This document shows positions 14,833-28,259 of a stretch of DNA of 64,000 nt, one piece after another. The notes below the pieces were generated by a model. It was not told where the DNA came from. It searched no databases and saw only the letters and a program-made list of their open reading frames with translations. The position numbers and the translations under genes are program-made. The first letter of the stretch is position 1. Every line of letters starts with the position of its first letter. The DNA is taken from positions 100,122,743 through 100,186,742 of the forward strand of contig NC_044278.2 in NCBI RefSeq assembly GCF_004027225.2, given 5' to 3'. The stretch is from Strigops habroptila. Lineage: Eukaryota; Chordata; Aves; Psittaciformes; Psittacidae.

Positions 14833-15155
14833 AAAACTGATTGAGCACAGTTCACCTTGGCTGTATTGCTCATACAGGTAGGGAATCACAGGAGATTCCT
14901 CCAAAATAGCCATTGCTCCCTCTGAAATAATTTATCTTCATTGTGGCTGACACAGTACTCCGTTGCTGCCATACATATCTCATGCATCCAGCAGGTCTTG
15001 AGAAGAGGAGTCTACCCTCCAGCACGGCTTTTGTAGTAATAGGCTTTTGTAGTATTTGTTGTAGGGGGTCACCATTTCTTTAGCATTCATTACAGACACT
15101 GATTAGAGAGGATGATAAAGACCTTACTAGGGTCCAAAGCCCATCTTGGACTGAA

Positions 15156-15272
15156 GAAAAAAAAGCAAAAAAACCAAAAAAGTAAACCAAAAAAACCCCC
15201 AAACCAAAACAAAACAAAACCCAACAAAAAAACGCAAACCAAACAAAACCAAACGCAAAACCCCCCTCCAAA
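15156..15272. repeat. A/C-rich low-complexity tract
   Basis: About 117 bp made almost wholly of A runs separated by CC to CCCCCC. The open frames crossing it on the - strand, rich in Phe, Gly, Val and Trp, are by-products of this composition. Confidence 0.85.
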
Positions 15273-18200
15273 ATAGTATTTTAAATGGATGCATTTATTT
15301 ACTGATAATACTGCTGATATTTTCATACAAAAATGAATACAAATGGTTCAGTGATATTAGGTTCAGAAGGTGTAGCAGAGGCTTTTATTTGCTGCAATTC
15401 TGGTCTAATAGGTATAAAGACACTAGAGGATTCTGAAATACTGAACTCAGAGGTGTCTGACAAACCTTTGTACTCATAATAACAAGAGCTAGTGTGAGCT
15501 TATACAATTTAAAACTAATTGCCCAGCCAACATCCTCATTATCATATTGATGCAGTTCATAAATCAAAGCCCTGCCCATTCAAGCTGTTTACTAGTCTTG
15601 CACTAAGCAGCATATTTCAACTGAGAAAAGTAGCATGTTGCCAAAACACTGCAGAAACTTTAAAAGACTGATTGGACTACAGACCTGGGGAGCCGAAATG
15701 CCACAAAGTGATTTAATACACATGGCACTAAAGTGCTTGTTCTTGTTCGTGTTCTGACTTAGCCTTGAAACTTCCCATAATAATGTACTGCAGCACAGAT
15801 ACAGGTCCTTACACAGCAGACAGCTGCTGGCAATTTTGATCAATTTGGCTTCCTACAGGAGCTTTTTTGCTTAGCCAGGAGACTTATAAGTACGTTTTAT
15901 TTTAAGCAATACAGTACTTGTACCAGCTGAATTTATATGCATACGTTATGAATGTAGGCTTTTTATATAGGCAAAGAAGAGGTTGAGGTTCTTACCTAAG
16001 AATCCTAAATTAGTCACAAAAATTAGGGGCCTGAAGCTAAATTCTTTGAAAAGCCTACCAGGTAAACTGGGGGTACAATTCATTTGCCTAAACAAGTGCC
16101 TACCTGCAGGTGCCTCGCAGTGCCCTTTGAGATACCCTGCTGTCCCACGATATCCACACAGTAGATATGTCAAAGGAGTTGGAGGAGATTTGCACCACTG
16201 TGAATTGGCAGCTGAAGGCCAAGTGGGATGGTCTAGCATAATTCAAAGGGCACTAGAAGCCTATGCTTAAGCAATTGGGCTTTTACCCTTGCCTGCAGTG
16301 GGCACGGTCACAGGCTGCAAGGACAGAGAGAGCTGAAGCAAGAGTCAAGGCACCAAACAACTTTGAAGAGTATGATCATGATAGAAATTTAACTTGCTGG
16401 TGTGAGGGAAGCTTGAAGCAAATGCAGGGCACTAAAGAGTTACTGAAGGTTGTTGGAGCTGTTGGGGAAATTTAATATATTCCGGGAAAATCAAGGGCTT
16501 GGGGAGGTGGTGGTTTGGTTAAGATCACTGGTTTATCCCTGTTTAAGAGAACCCAGCTCAGGGGAACAAGGGCAGACATTTCTAATAAAATACAACTCTT
16601 CTTTATAAGTAGAATATGCAAAAAGAGTTCAACCTATTAAATCAGGTGCTGATCTTTGGTCTTGATGTGTTGAAGCCTCTGTCGCATGTTCTTTATGCAA
16701 ATTCAATCATGAAAATTAGTAAATCAAAAAAAACCAATTTTTATGGATGGAACATGATATGTGATTAAGACATGGCTTTAGAGATAAAGAAAATTTGATT
16801 TCTCTTTACATCTCTTCTATTGGCGGTGTGGTCACAGTAGATGCCAGGTGTCAAATTTCTTATGTGCAGATGGCGGATAATAATCATTATAAGTGAAATT
16901 AATATGAACTGATACTTTCTCATGAAGACACCCAAGGTAGTGATATGTTTTCCTTCTTCAAAGAGGGAAGTAACTGTAAAGATCTTAATTTCTTCCATTT
17001 TAAGGAATTATGAACCATTCTCATGGTTTAAGCTGACAATAAACACAGACCATACCAGCCTCTGCCCCTGTGAAGTGCCAAAGTAACTGCTTTTGTCCAG
17101 TGTCTTTGGCTGCTGGTGGGTGTCACAGGTTCAGCAGAGATTTCTCAGAGGGATGCGTGCAATTTTGGAAGCCACTTGCAGGCTGTTGTGAGGGAAAATT
17201 TTGTGCTGATATACAACTTTCAATAGACAAGAGCTAAATAGCAAAACCAGAACCAAGCTGCTTGCTATTAATCTATCTTGTAGAGTGAGAAGTGATTGTC
17301 TGGTGTCATTTTCTCCTTCATGGCTTAAAAACAAAAAAAAAAAAAAAAGTGAAAATGTCAATATGACCCTTAAACCATCTGTATCAATATAGATATCCTC
17401 CAACATGAGAAAATTGTTTCTTCCAGCCTCTTTCCTTTAGTGCAAAATGAAGATTAATTTCCAGCCAGTCCACTGAGCATCTCGTGGACATATGTAATGG
17501 AATTCACTTTATAAGCTGAAGAAACAGTGGTAGTATTTAAATTGAAGGGAGAAGCAGCTCATAGCTGTGTGTCTTTACCTGCAGAAAGGCTGTTTCCTGA
17601 CTTTGATTTGGACTGGCTCCTTAGATGAAGAGCTGGGATCTTACCAATGCCAAGATCCTCAACCTAAAGTGAGGGAGACAGACTCCCCCCCCCGCCACAC
17701 CCCACCCCGTGGTTTATCCAGTGTTATTTTAAAAATATTTATTAGCTGTTGGCTCATTTGGGAGCCTGTGTTTATGAACAGTGACTATGTATGACTGGCT
17801 GCTCTTCCTGTTTCATGCTGATTGCACAGTTCATATAAAAACAAAGCCAAAGTATTCTAGGGCAATATGTAAAAAAATTCTGGTTTTCATTTAATACTGC
17901 AGATTTTAGATAAATGCATATGCACACACACCCCCTTTCACCCCTTCTTTTCTGTAAGTATTAGAATTTTCAGCAACTTCAGGTTTAATTTCTCAAGTAG
18001 TTCAGTGTGTAATCTCACATCACTCAAAGCTGCCTTCTAAAAGCATGTAGTCAAACAACCTCTGGCCAATATTTCATGAGGAGCTTGATGCTGCCTTTCA
18101 CAGGTGCAAGACAACACACGTGAGGCAGAACAGGGAATATAAAAGCAATACATTGAATGCAATGCTAAAAGAAGCCTCATGGCAGAAGGAAAGCCAGAAT

Positions 18201-19970
18201 TTATTCTTTCAAGATACTTCATTCATGTTCTCATAGACATGCTGAAAGACATATACCCTCATTCCCCGTTCATACCTGAGCCCTTTTCGATACCTTCTTT
18301 CAAGGGAATGTGACCAGGTATGGAAGAGGTATGAGACTTTCCAAGTGTGAAAAACCATGTCTAGCCCTTCACTTTACTGGTACTCACATATTCTTGCTGT
18401 TTAATTTTGCTCACACTGCTCATGGGCTGGACAGAACAGAATGATTTGCAAAGCCAAGGCCCACTTTATGTAAGCTAAACTAGAACTAAACATTGCCCCT
18501 GAATCTAAGTTCTTAGAAATGGCAATAGTGGTATTACAGAGGGTATTTTCTCACCTTATTTTCAATTAAACCACTGTTCTCACATGGTGGTAAGCTGAAA
18601 ACAACAGTGCTGTTGAGAATGCTGTTTTAGACCTAAACACAGTTGAGTCAGCATACTGGCAGGATGTTAGCACCTCAGATGGATTAAACTCAACCTTGGG
18701 TTCCGCTAATGGCACGAAATGTGTCAATGATTTCTCCTAGAGCAGAGTCTTTCACTGCTATATATTGCAAAGTAGGTCCAGCTGTAAATAAATTGCTGAC
18801 ATAGCTTCAATTAGTTAACATAGTGGTTGAAAAACAGCACATCTGTAAGCAGCAGTTGCACCTAAGACAAACAGGAATGTAAGCACGGCTAAATTAGCAA
18901 ATGTCTCTTCATCATTGTAGTTTATTGCATTTGAGAAAATATTTTACTTTCCTTGGCAATGTAAAATGAGCTTCTGCCGTAGTGGAGGTGGGGACAGACA
19001 TGGCGAAGTCAAAGGACAGGCTTGGGAGTACAGCTGTCATGGGATAATTAAACATTTCTAAGTTGAGACAATCCTCACAGAACTGTCATATAAAGTAATT
19101 CTCTTAAAATGGATGCCTCAGGATGTGGCTTCATTTGCTGAGCGACTCATTCATAAATATGCCAAATTTTTTGCTGAGTAAAAGGCTGTTTAACTTCAGC
19201 GAAGGCATCAGGTGCATGAGGTGAAAGAGAAATCGGCGTCTAAATGCCACCTCCCTCCCTCGCTGAAATGCATCAGGAGGGACGTATGTTTGGCAGCATC
19301 TCTCCCAGATATCTGTGCCTGGATATCTCAAGGTGAAAAATGTACTATGCTACTACTAGCATGCAGGATCCAATACATGAGTAGAAGGATATTGCAGCTT
19401 TTCCATTTTTGCTGTTTGCTGTAATCAAAAGCAATATAGAAAAACACTTCCAAAATTAAACTATAACTCAGAGTCTTCTCACCCCATATTTCCAATGACA
19501 ATTCATCCTTTCCTTTCCAGGCTAGATTTGCAAATAACTGATTTATGATCACACTCAGAAACTCACATGTCCAGTAACCTACACTAAAGCTACACTTTGC
19601 ACCATATGCAGAAGTCTGTCTGCAAGCGATGATACTATTAATATATATAAAAGGGAAAACTTGTGAAGCTTTGGCAGCAAATGTAGGTCTTGAAGAAACG
19701 TAGGCAAACAATAATTAGAATTTGCAAGTGACATGGAAAGCTAATTTCGGTATTCCTTTTTACTGGCTTTATACTACATCAAAAGGCATTTCACAGCCTA
19801 CCTCTTCAAAACCTGACAGCATCCAAACTCGAGTGTATGCAGTGGGAACCTGACTCCAGGTGCTCCAGGTGATAAAGCACAGTGTTAAGGTCTGGCATAA
19901 TGTGAAGAATGAGGTCACACTGTATTTTTAGAAGTGCCTGGTGTTCCTGTGAAGCATGCTCTTGGTCTTG

Positions 19971-20020
19971 CTTTTTTTTTTTTTTCCTTCCCTCTCCTTT
20001 TTTTTTCTGTCTTTTTCTGT
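19971..20020. repeat. Polypyrimidine tract
   Basis: A stretch of C and T dominated by T runs, with G entering only at its 3' end (two CTGT steps). The nearest downstream AG opens no convincing exon, so it is recorded as simple sequence rather than a splice acceptor. Confidence 0.7.
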
Positions 20021-22079
20021 GAATAATTTGGCCAGTGCTTGCAGAAGGTTGTTTTTGCCCCAGGGATTCTCACACATACTTCTGTTGACAGAGTTCTTGT
20101 GCAGCTAGCAAGCTGAAATGCCTTTTGTTAAGGATCTGCTCACTTCTTTTTCTGTTTTGCCCCAACGCTTGGAGGATCTTTTGGCTACTAACTGAGTTCC
20201 TGTTGTTACGCTTATGGAAATTAACTGAATTGAAAAATGTGGGGTTGCCTTGCAAAACAGGTAAAATTATCATCAGGGAAAAAAGTCCTAGTCTCCTAAT
20301 TTGCTCTTAGTTTGTGTCTCACACTCTCTTGGCTTGTTTGCTTAGTTTGTCAGGGGAAGATTCTTTATGTCAATAGGAAATATTAAGCAAAGTTATTGTG
20401 AAAGGGAAACAAATGCATTAGAGGCTGAGGGGTAAAAACTCGTTATTTTAAATGAGTGGTGTACTGTTACAGTCAAGATCAGGACTTGATCTGATGGTTT
20501 ACTATGTCAGTTCAAGTTTAAATTGAATTTAAAGTGGGAAAGTTCCCCACTTCACGTAATCTCTAATGTCAAAATACATTGTGGGTATGGAAATGCACTA
20601 ATTTAAGCAATGTTTGAAAAGTTAGTTTAGGTGACTTGCTGTAACCCTATGAAATAAAGCATAATCATATGCCCCAAGGAACGATTCTCCTTGTATTGAC
20701 TCAAGAAAATAGAAATCAGTCTATGAATATTAAAGTATTTGTAAAATCCTCCTGTTTAATAGTTAAGACTAATATGTGCTTTTTGTGTGATCTTTATGCA
20801 AAACTTGGTGGGTTTTAATACAAATTTTGGTTGTCTGGGCAAAGGGGAATCAAGCCAATAGGGCATGATATACAAACATTTACCTGTGAGTCTGCACATA
20901 TGCATTTTCTTCTGTCAGACTATATGAGAACTTTCCTCCCCTAGCATTTCACTATTTGTATCACAAATATGTATAAATTTATTGCTGATTTGTAAGGAGC
21001 CTTCCTTAATAAATAAAATTGGTGTCAGAAGTTTTAAGCTCACATGTAAAAAGTTGAAGTTGCTACACCCAGATATACATTTCACATTTTAGCTTAAAAA
21101 ACAATCCTGTGTTGCTTTTTTTTGTGCTCTTACTTAAGCTGTTTTGGATTCCATTTTAGTTGGACAGTTAGCTGTGGTAGACCTACATTTCCCTTTTTAG
21201 TTGCAAAAACACGTATATACCCATGATACTTTTATTATTTGATATCTTTACCTACACTACCACCTACAAGTAGAGCTAATGCTATAGAATATTTAGAATT
21301 ATGTATGCATATGAAAGTAATTTCCCTATTTATAAAGCCTTGAAGACCTTTTCCAGAAATATTATTACTTTTCAGAACTTGTAAGTGCATACATCCAGAG
21401 TTGTGGTGAGAATTACATTATTTTGCAGGGCAGTGTTACGAGCCTTTTACGACATGTAGATTTAGCTCTGAATGTTCAGGCCTCTCTGAGTTACACATTT
21501 TGCTCTGGGCAGGATTTCCAAATCCACAGCTCTGCCAAAAATTTTTTAGGAGCTATAAATGTCTATGAGTAACTCTTTATAAAATATGGAATTCGATATT
21601 TTATATAAGAGTATGGGTTTTTTTCCAACCACTACTAGACTGAGTAAAGAGATATGTTCCACAAGATGAATAAGGGTAAACTCACACTCTCTCTTCTTAA
21701 CACTTCCCCTTCAAGATTTCTTGCCATACTTGCACAAAACCAGTCTGCTTTTGCATACTTTCTTTGTTCCAGTCTCACCCCAGGAAAAATAAAAAAGAGC
21801 CCAATGGAGTAAGCAAATTTAATAAACAGAAAAACTCTTCCATGCCTTTTGTAATTAAACTGTAAAAATTACAGCATTACCCCACATCCTGTAAAAACCA
21901 AAACTCATTTGGAGACGGAACTTTGCAAAATTTTAAAAGAAGTGGGGTATTGATTTTAGATGGTAGGAATATCCAGAGACAACAAAAAATATTAATTTTG
22001 TCAGGGATTATAATTTGTGTTTTAGAGTCTAAAGCATGATCCTAAAATACTAGAAATAAAAAATACACTTATCCCACAC

Positions 22080-22095
22080 TTGACTACTTGACTAC
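22080..22095. repeat. Exact 8-bp tandem duplication
   Basis: TTGACTAC is present twice in a row. It is a minor slippage event, listed with the other short exact duplications in the window. Confidence 0.8.
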
Positions 22096-24296
22096 TGGAA
22101 AATTTCTGCTTCTTCTTGAGCATTTTTGTTGTATTTCGGGTTTGTTACAGCAAGGATGTTCCTGTGAACACAGAGGTGTATTCCTACAGATGTCATCACA
22201 GCAGAGCCTGCTTGCCAGCATTATCAGAACTAAAGATGGTCCAGGGAATAGGCCAAGGATGGGTAGTTTCTACCAGACAAGACAGAGTGATAATAGGAAG
22301 GGGTGAGGCTGAAAAAGAGTCTGTGGGGGAGACCCGGAGACCTGAGCATTGCTACTCCTGCCGGAACTACCTATAGGTGAGCAACCAGCCACCAGAAGCA
22401 ATGGCTAGTGAGCACAAACCATCTTCTCACCTGACGGCAACCATGCTGGTGTGGGAAGCCAGGCCAAAGCTCTTTTGCTGCCTTTTGGGGAGTCTTCTAG
22501 AATAGTTAAATCTTTTTCACTTTTATCTGGCTTTGCATGGTGGGAGTGTGGGTGCCAGCAGCATGCATTCTTGTAGGGTACTGGGTGCAAGGGACTGCAA
22601 AACAAAGGCTTATAGTGAGGCATAGATAATAATACCCATCTGAAATGACAGGAGGCTTTTTCACTGTGCCCACAATGTACGATATACTATGTGAAACGTT
22701 AGCTACTTCAATCATTCCCTACAAATGTGTGAATGTGGGGGTTTTTTTCAAAAACATTGTGCTCAATTAGTTCACATAACATTAGGGAGAACCAAGGGTA
22801 TTCAGCACTTCTGAAAATGAAGTCAATTCTGCTAACCTGAAGCTTCTGAGAAAATGAGGGCTTCTAAAGTAGGTTTCTTATTCACATATAGACAATATAA
22901 TCTATTATTATTGTGAAACAAAGATACGGGCTAAGATTCTTCTTGCCTTTATTTGTTCCTCTAAAAGCTGGGTGACTGGTATAAATTTTTTTCTAGAATC
23001 CTCCATAGTTTAGGATAAGGCAGTCATGCTAGGAGGGAGACTCATCCCATGTCAAAATAAGTATCCTAAGAGCAGTGAGAGCATTTACCTTCTGGAAGCA
23101 TTTTTCTCTCTCCACTAACTCCAGCAACAGGCTAGACAGCTTACAATAATGTCTGACTTTTAAATAGTTAGCAATAGCGTAGAGGAAGTCTACCTTAAAA
23201 GTGTGTACCTGCATGCTCACACCTTTTATAGCTACAGTTCAAATTACAAAGGTAATAAATCCAAATTTCCTGTATGTGTAACAGTATTCTTTCTATTAGC
23301 CAATATATGTCTGTAACACTAAAATAGAAGCTAACCAGCACTGAAATACGCCGAGCAGCTGTGCATTGTTCAGTTTATGGCACATGCAGCGAGAGGCACA
23401 TCACATGCCAACATCTTACTTTGCTTGCTTCCCACTTTGACAATCACAGAGCTGCCTTCTGACGTGTCTCCCTCATCACTGTCAGGTTTGCCACATACAT
23501 CAAAGGCTTGAGCTTCCCTTTTTATTTTGAAAAGCTTCTGTTGTGGTTTGCTGTCTCACAGATGGAGTACTGAAACAATCATTAAAATAAATGCTATCAA
23601 CATTCAGTCTGTCACAAGAAGTAAATTGCACGTAGGGGTGAATGTAAGCTATTCAGTGATGCAGGATTGGTTCCTGAGCTGCTCCCTTCTTCCCATGCGT
23701 TGGAGGTGCACAGCCTAGATGTAAGCACAGAAGTTAAGACTGATTTAAACCACACATGGCCAACTCTGATGTAGTGCTGAAGCTGGCTGATATTTTTAGC
23801 CTACTCGTTTTGCTTTGCAAACTTATTGGAAATAGACAGATGCTGCACTGCATTGGCAATTCACAAAAGTCAAGAGACAGAAAATTCTACCTATGTTGAA
23901 ATCTTCTTTCTTTTCTGTCTATTACTTTGGTTCCTTGCTCTTCCCTATGACATCTCAGTAGCTTTCAGTGATTTAACAGACAATAAATATATAGTGAACA
24001 GAGGCATGTTTTGGTAACAATATCTAACATCACTTTGAATGATTCTGAACCCTTGTGTCAATTATCCACATAAAGTCAATATTTAAAAACCATTTATGCA
24101 TTTGCCAGTTCTTTCCTAGTCTCTAAGTTAAACAAGTCAAGGTTCTCATATTTTAAGTTCATTTAATCTGCATATATCACATATTTTTGAAGAGACCGGT
24201 AAGCAAATTTGATACAGGAATTTCATGTTTCAGTATTACTTTTGCTGATGCACACCAATGCAAGCAGGTTACCATTGGTTTTTTTATTTTTTTCAG

Positions 24297-24465
24297 GAGC
24301 AGTGAGGATTTAGATATTTTGTATGAGAAACCAGGCATTCATAATAATCGTGGGATCATGGTTTTGAAAAAATAAGAGATTTCCTGGCTACATATGCAGA
24401 GTTATGTGTCTTAAGAAAACCAAGAATGAAGTCATTTTGATCTCTGATGGATGAAACTCATTGGA
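24297..24465 (+). other. 5' UTR part of the first coding exon, with short upstream ORFs
   Basis: A strong acceptor (long T-rich tract ending TTTCAG at 24291-24296) opens this exon. The coding frame is closed upstream by TGA at 24445, so the stretch before the start is untranslated leader. It holds an ATG at 24358 that ends at TAA (24373-24375). A second ATG at 24447 opens a 9-codon frame that overlaps the main start and ends at 24476. Both could dampen translation. The acceptor implies at least one upstream noncoding exon. The assignment rests on sequence signals only. Confidence 0.6.
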
Positions 24466-25203
24466 ATGGAAACTAATATCTATGAAGAAGAACAGGACTT
24501 ACCTTACCTTACATCTGCCAAATGCCTGGGGACTCCAAAGGAAGCAAAGTATGAAGAACACCAAAGAAAGGTAGAAAAACAGTCAAGTCCATCTGAATTT
24601 CAGAATGTTTTACTGGAACCTGAGTTGAGTATGCTGTCTGCGTCATCCTTGTTAGATCTCAGTGAGACATCCTTGCAACCTGGCACGGCTGCAGAGTGTG
24701 TCTGTGCCACCGATCAGTCTGAGACAAAGCACCTTTGTGAAGAATTACTCTGTTCTGCAGGGCACAAGCCAAAGGAAGATCCTTTACACTCTCCCCTGCA
24801 CACAGAATGGCCAGTCCTCACAGAAAAAAATTCAGACAAGAAACCAGAAAGGAGTCATGAGATCAGAGTCATAAAACACAAACCAAGTGCTATCACATTT
24901 TCTGATTTTGAATTTTTATCAAATGAAGCTAACACTAAACTCCATATTTGTGAGGCGGGAGAAGCAGGTGATTTTTCATCTGAAGAGGAGGAAGCAGATG
25001 GTAGACATGATGATGTGTTTACAGAACTGCCACTGTATGAGGCGTTTTTCAATGGTCTTCATGGAGAGAATGTTTCTCAAAGAAAGGAAACAAAACATGA
25101 TCTTACCAAGGATCCACACATCTGTCATTTAGAAGACTGTGATGATCATTCTGAAAAGGAATTGAAGGACCATGACAAGGAAGAAAACCACATGGAGCTG
25201 GAG
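24466..25203 (+). CDS. First coding exon of an unidentified acidic protein
   Basis: This 246-codon frame begins METNIYEEEQ and is the longest non-repeat frame in the AT-rich part of the window. It ends exactly at a donor (GAG|GTAATA, 25201-25209) in phase 0. An in-frame ATG lies 15 bases upstream at 24451 but has a poor context (T at -3, A at +4). The ATG at 24466 has G at -3 and G at +4 and is the better start. The product is hydrophilic, with no signal peptide or membrane segment. It is rich in Ser and Glu, with an acidic cluster (SSEEEEADGRHDD) and short hydrophobic islands such as ITFSDFEFLS and FTELPLYEAFF, which may be linear binding motifs. The pattern fits a disordered regulatory or scaffold N-terminus. 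I do not recognise the family. Past the donor the frame continues 11 codons into the intron before a stop, so readthrough would give a short truncated form. Confidence 0.75.
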
Positions 25204-28120
25204 GTAATACAACCTACTCTTTTGTTTCAAGTGTTTTAAATAACTCGTGTAACTTAAGGTTAGTTAGAAGAGGAGGAGTTGCACAAATTGTTATACAGTA
25301 TAATTAATGCGAATTACATAATTAAGGATAAAAACCTATGGCAAAAAATATACTAGGTTTTTTTATTGCATAGATCTATTACTTCAGATTGGCCATGCTT
25401 ATATTAGCCTGAACTTCAAACTTTGGTTTTCTGTTTTCCCTTGCTTTTTAAAATGAGAACATTGGCTCAGTTTCCCATGCTCCTACAAGATCATATTCAT
25501 GCCATGTACAGCATTTATTCCCTGAGTCTATGGACTGTTCCAAAGGGATAAAGCTCAGGTTTAGCATACTGGCACTGTAGCACTGCACAACCTAACCCAC
25601 AGCACTGCTTCTGCTAAATACTTTTTTCTCTATTCTTATTTCATTAAAATAATATGGAGGACAGGTTACAATCTAGTCTATAAATAAAAAGTAAAATAAA
25701 CAGATTTTTTTGTATCTGTGCTGGTACACCTCATAATGCTCTATAGACCAATGTCCAAACAAAAACATAAGAAGATTTAAGAAAAAATTAAAAACACTCT
25801 GTAATAAGAATCATCCAACTATAACCTTTCCAGAAAAAAAAAGGGTTGAGTATATTAGCATTAGAGGAGATAATTAGAATTGGAGGAACAGCAGCTCTCC
25901 AAGTGAGTTCTCAGTAGTCTGGAGAATAAGCAAGGCTTTCCCCCTGCTCCCACCTGGCGACAAACCAAATGCCTGGAGCTAAACATGTTTATCATTGGAG
26001 AAGTTCAGCTCTAGTACAAAAATATGAAGTGACTCCAAATAGTGGACAAAACAAACTCTTAAAATTCCAACGTTCCTGACCATGCAGCAGAAATTAATCT
26101 TAAACTGCAGGTCAGGCATACCTTTCCTTCCTCTCTTTTTTCTCCTCCTCCATCTTTTAAAGGTTATTTTCCATGTAAATCTGCTCTATGCCTTGAAAAT
26201 CAGGGGGGATCCCATGTCTTTTACCCAGTGTGTTTTATTTTTCTCTATTTACAGTTCTCCTTTTACTTCTAGTGCTTATAACATAGTTGCTTCATTGATT
26301 TTTGATTAAATGAAAGAAAGACTTTGGTCTATAATGTCCACAATAACATCAAAATTATTGTACACAATACTTAATTACTTCTCTCCTTTAATGCTAATCT
26401 ATTTCCAATTTGGAGGGGCTAATTCTGCCCTTAACTGAGTGGAAGTTTTGTGCTGCACTTCATACATATCCTAAGTTTACTGCAGAAGCACATCAGCCTA
26501 CTGAGAAAAAAGCCAGATTCTAAAATTTTTTTCTCAGCAGCTAACATTACAAAACCAAGGCCCAAAGATGGTTTCAAAACAGTGCACCTTTTGATGCAAT
26601 ACTGACCCTGAGAGATTATTGTGACACATGGTTTATTAAATAATTGCATTGTCACCCTACTCTAAGCCAAGTCTTGCTTCCTCATTTACTCAGAAACATT
26701 CCCATTAATATAAATATATATCAAAATGCATGTGCAAAATCCCTTGGATTCTGTTTACTGAAGGTCGTTCCCACAGATAGAAGTGAGAGGCCAGGGGCTG
26801 TTGTCATTTAGTTTACTTTATGTCTATGCCATAAAATAAACTCACGGATGCAGCTTGTAAGTGCGAAATAATGGATTATAAATTGCCAGACAAGCATGTG
26901 AAATTACCTAGTAAATCTCGGTGAATGTGTCAAAACATTTCAAAAACTGTACAGATGCAATGATGCGGTCCTGGGTTTGATTTTTTTTTTCTATGTAAAT
27001 AAGTACGTATCATTCTAGGAAAGCCTCCAAGAATTTAAAAAAAAAGGATTATCTTGTCTCTCAAATTTTAGCAGCAGTCATGCATTACTATTCAGACTAA
27101 AACTCCCCCCATGACTCCGGTTGAAGCAAATGTATGTCATTGTCATTACTTATTTCTATTATTTAGAAATGGGGCCATGGAAAAATGTATTTCTAGTGGA
27201 AAGAAATCAAATAAATAAAGACAGTATGGTCTAAAAATGTTGTCAAAAGCAACCATTACTACTAAGCCTTAGATGTAGAAATAGTATAACAAATTACCTC
27301 AGCCATACAGATACAGGCTATCACACCGTGACTGAGATCCTAGCTAAAACCTTTCTACTAGAGTTCACAGTGAAATACTGATTAAGATCTACCCTGCATG
27401 GGGCATTCCTAAGTAAATGTATTTGTTACTGACTGCAAATCTCCTATTCTATGTACAGAAGGGAGGAAAGGCTGTCACCTTCTCCAGGCTTGGGAGCACT
27501 GGCTGTTGCAAGCAGTCAGGAGCAAAGCCAGTGTCCGAATCATCTCCTAAATAACTGTTACATACATTTAAGTGGTAATTGTTGAACTTCTTATTTCATT
27601 CTAATGTATAAGCAGAGACAAAACTCCCGAGTACACTGAACAGTAAACAAGTAGAAGGAAGATGGAAAAAATATACAACTTGTATATGCTGCCAACTTTG
27701 TCACAAGCGGAAGAAACTTTGCTGAAAGCAATGCATGCAATGGTGCCCGTTAAAACAAAAGCTCTTTCTCTTTTTCCAAAGGCATACAGCATCTGCCTGT
27801 TCTAAGTGGTACAAGATAAGTGATACTTCTATTCAATTTATGAATTCAGTATGGACCCTGAGTTTCCACCCTTAGACCAGTCCCATATGTATTTCCTGTG
27901 CTTTCTCATAAAATCTAAATTGGGCAACCTTTTTTTCCTTGTCAGGAGTCTGTAATCAGTGGTACATTTAATGCCCAAGTGGAGTTCTTAAACTAAAAAT
28001 GAGATTTATTTCAACTGGGAAACAAAAGTTTGAAGATTTAAAAACCAGTCTGTATACATGTTTGAAATATTGTTCACATTTTTCTTTTTGGGATGGTGAT
28101 CTAGGTAACATCATCGCTAA

Positions 28121-28259
28121 AACACCCCTGGAGGTATTTAGAAAGACATGTACCTGTGGTGCTTAGAGACATGGTTTAGTGGTGGATTTGGCAGTGTTAA
28201 GTTAATGGCTGGACTCAATCATAAGGGTCCTGTCCAACCTAAATGATTCTATGATTCTG
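28121..28259 (+). mobile_element. CR1 LINE, 3'-end fragment
   Basis: It begins at a diverged form of the conserved CR1 stretch that reads GGAGGTATTTA and runs through GACATGGTTTAGTGGTGG and CCTGTCCAACCTAAATG to the terminal octamers ATGATTCTATGATTCT. That tail is the CR1 3' end and gives + orientation. Only about 140 bp remain, as is usual for these strongly 5'-truncated insertions. Confidence 0.9.

Larger units (their letters stand above)
41..24296. other. Non-coding region upstream of the first coding exon
   Basis: No coding exon can be supported in these 24 kb. Open frames are all short (at most 134 codons), overlap on both strands, and lack recognisable domains. The sequence is AT-rich with scattered simple repeats, which are listed separately. 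Because a splice acceptor lies at 24291-24296, at least one noncoding exon of the + strand gene must lie upstream, here or beyond the left edge, so this region is probably its 5' intron or promoter-proximal flank. I could not place that exon or a transcription start. Confidence 0.6.

Noticed and set aside
19328..19711. 127-codon - strand frame
   Set aside because: No recognisable motif. It overlaps a + strand frame and has no supporting signals.
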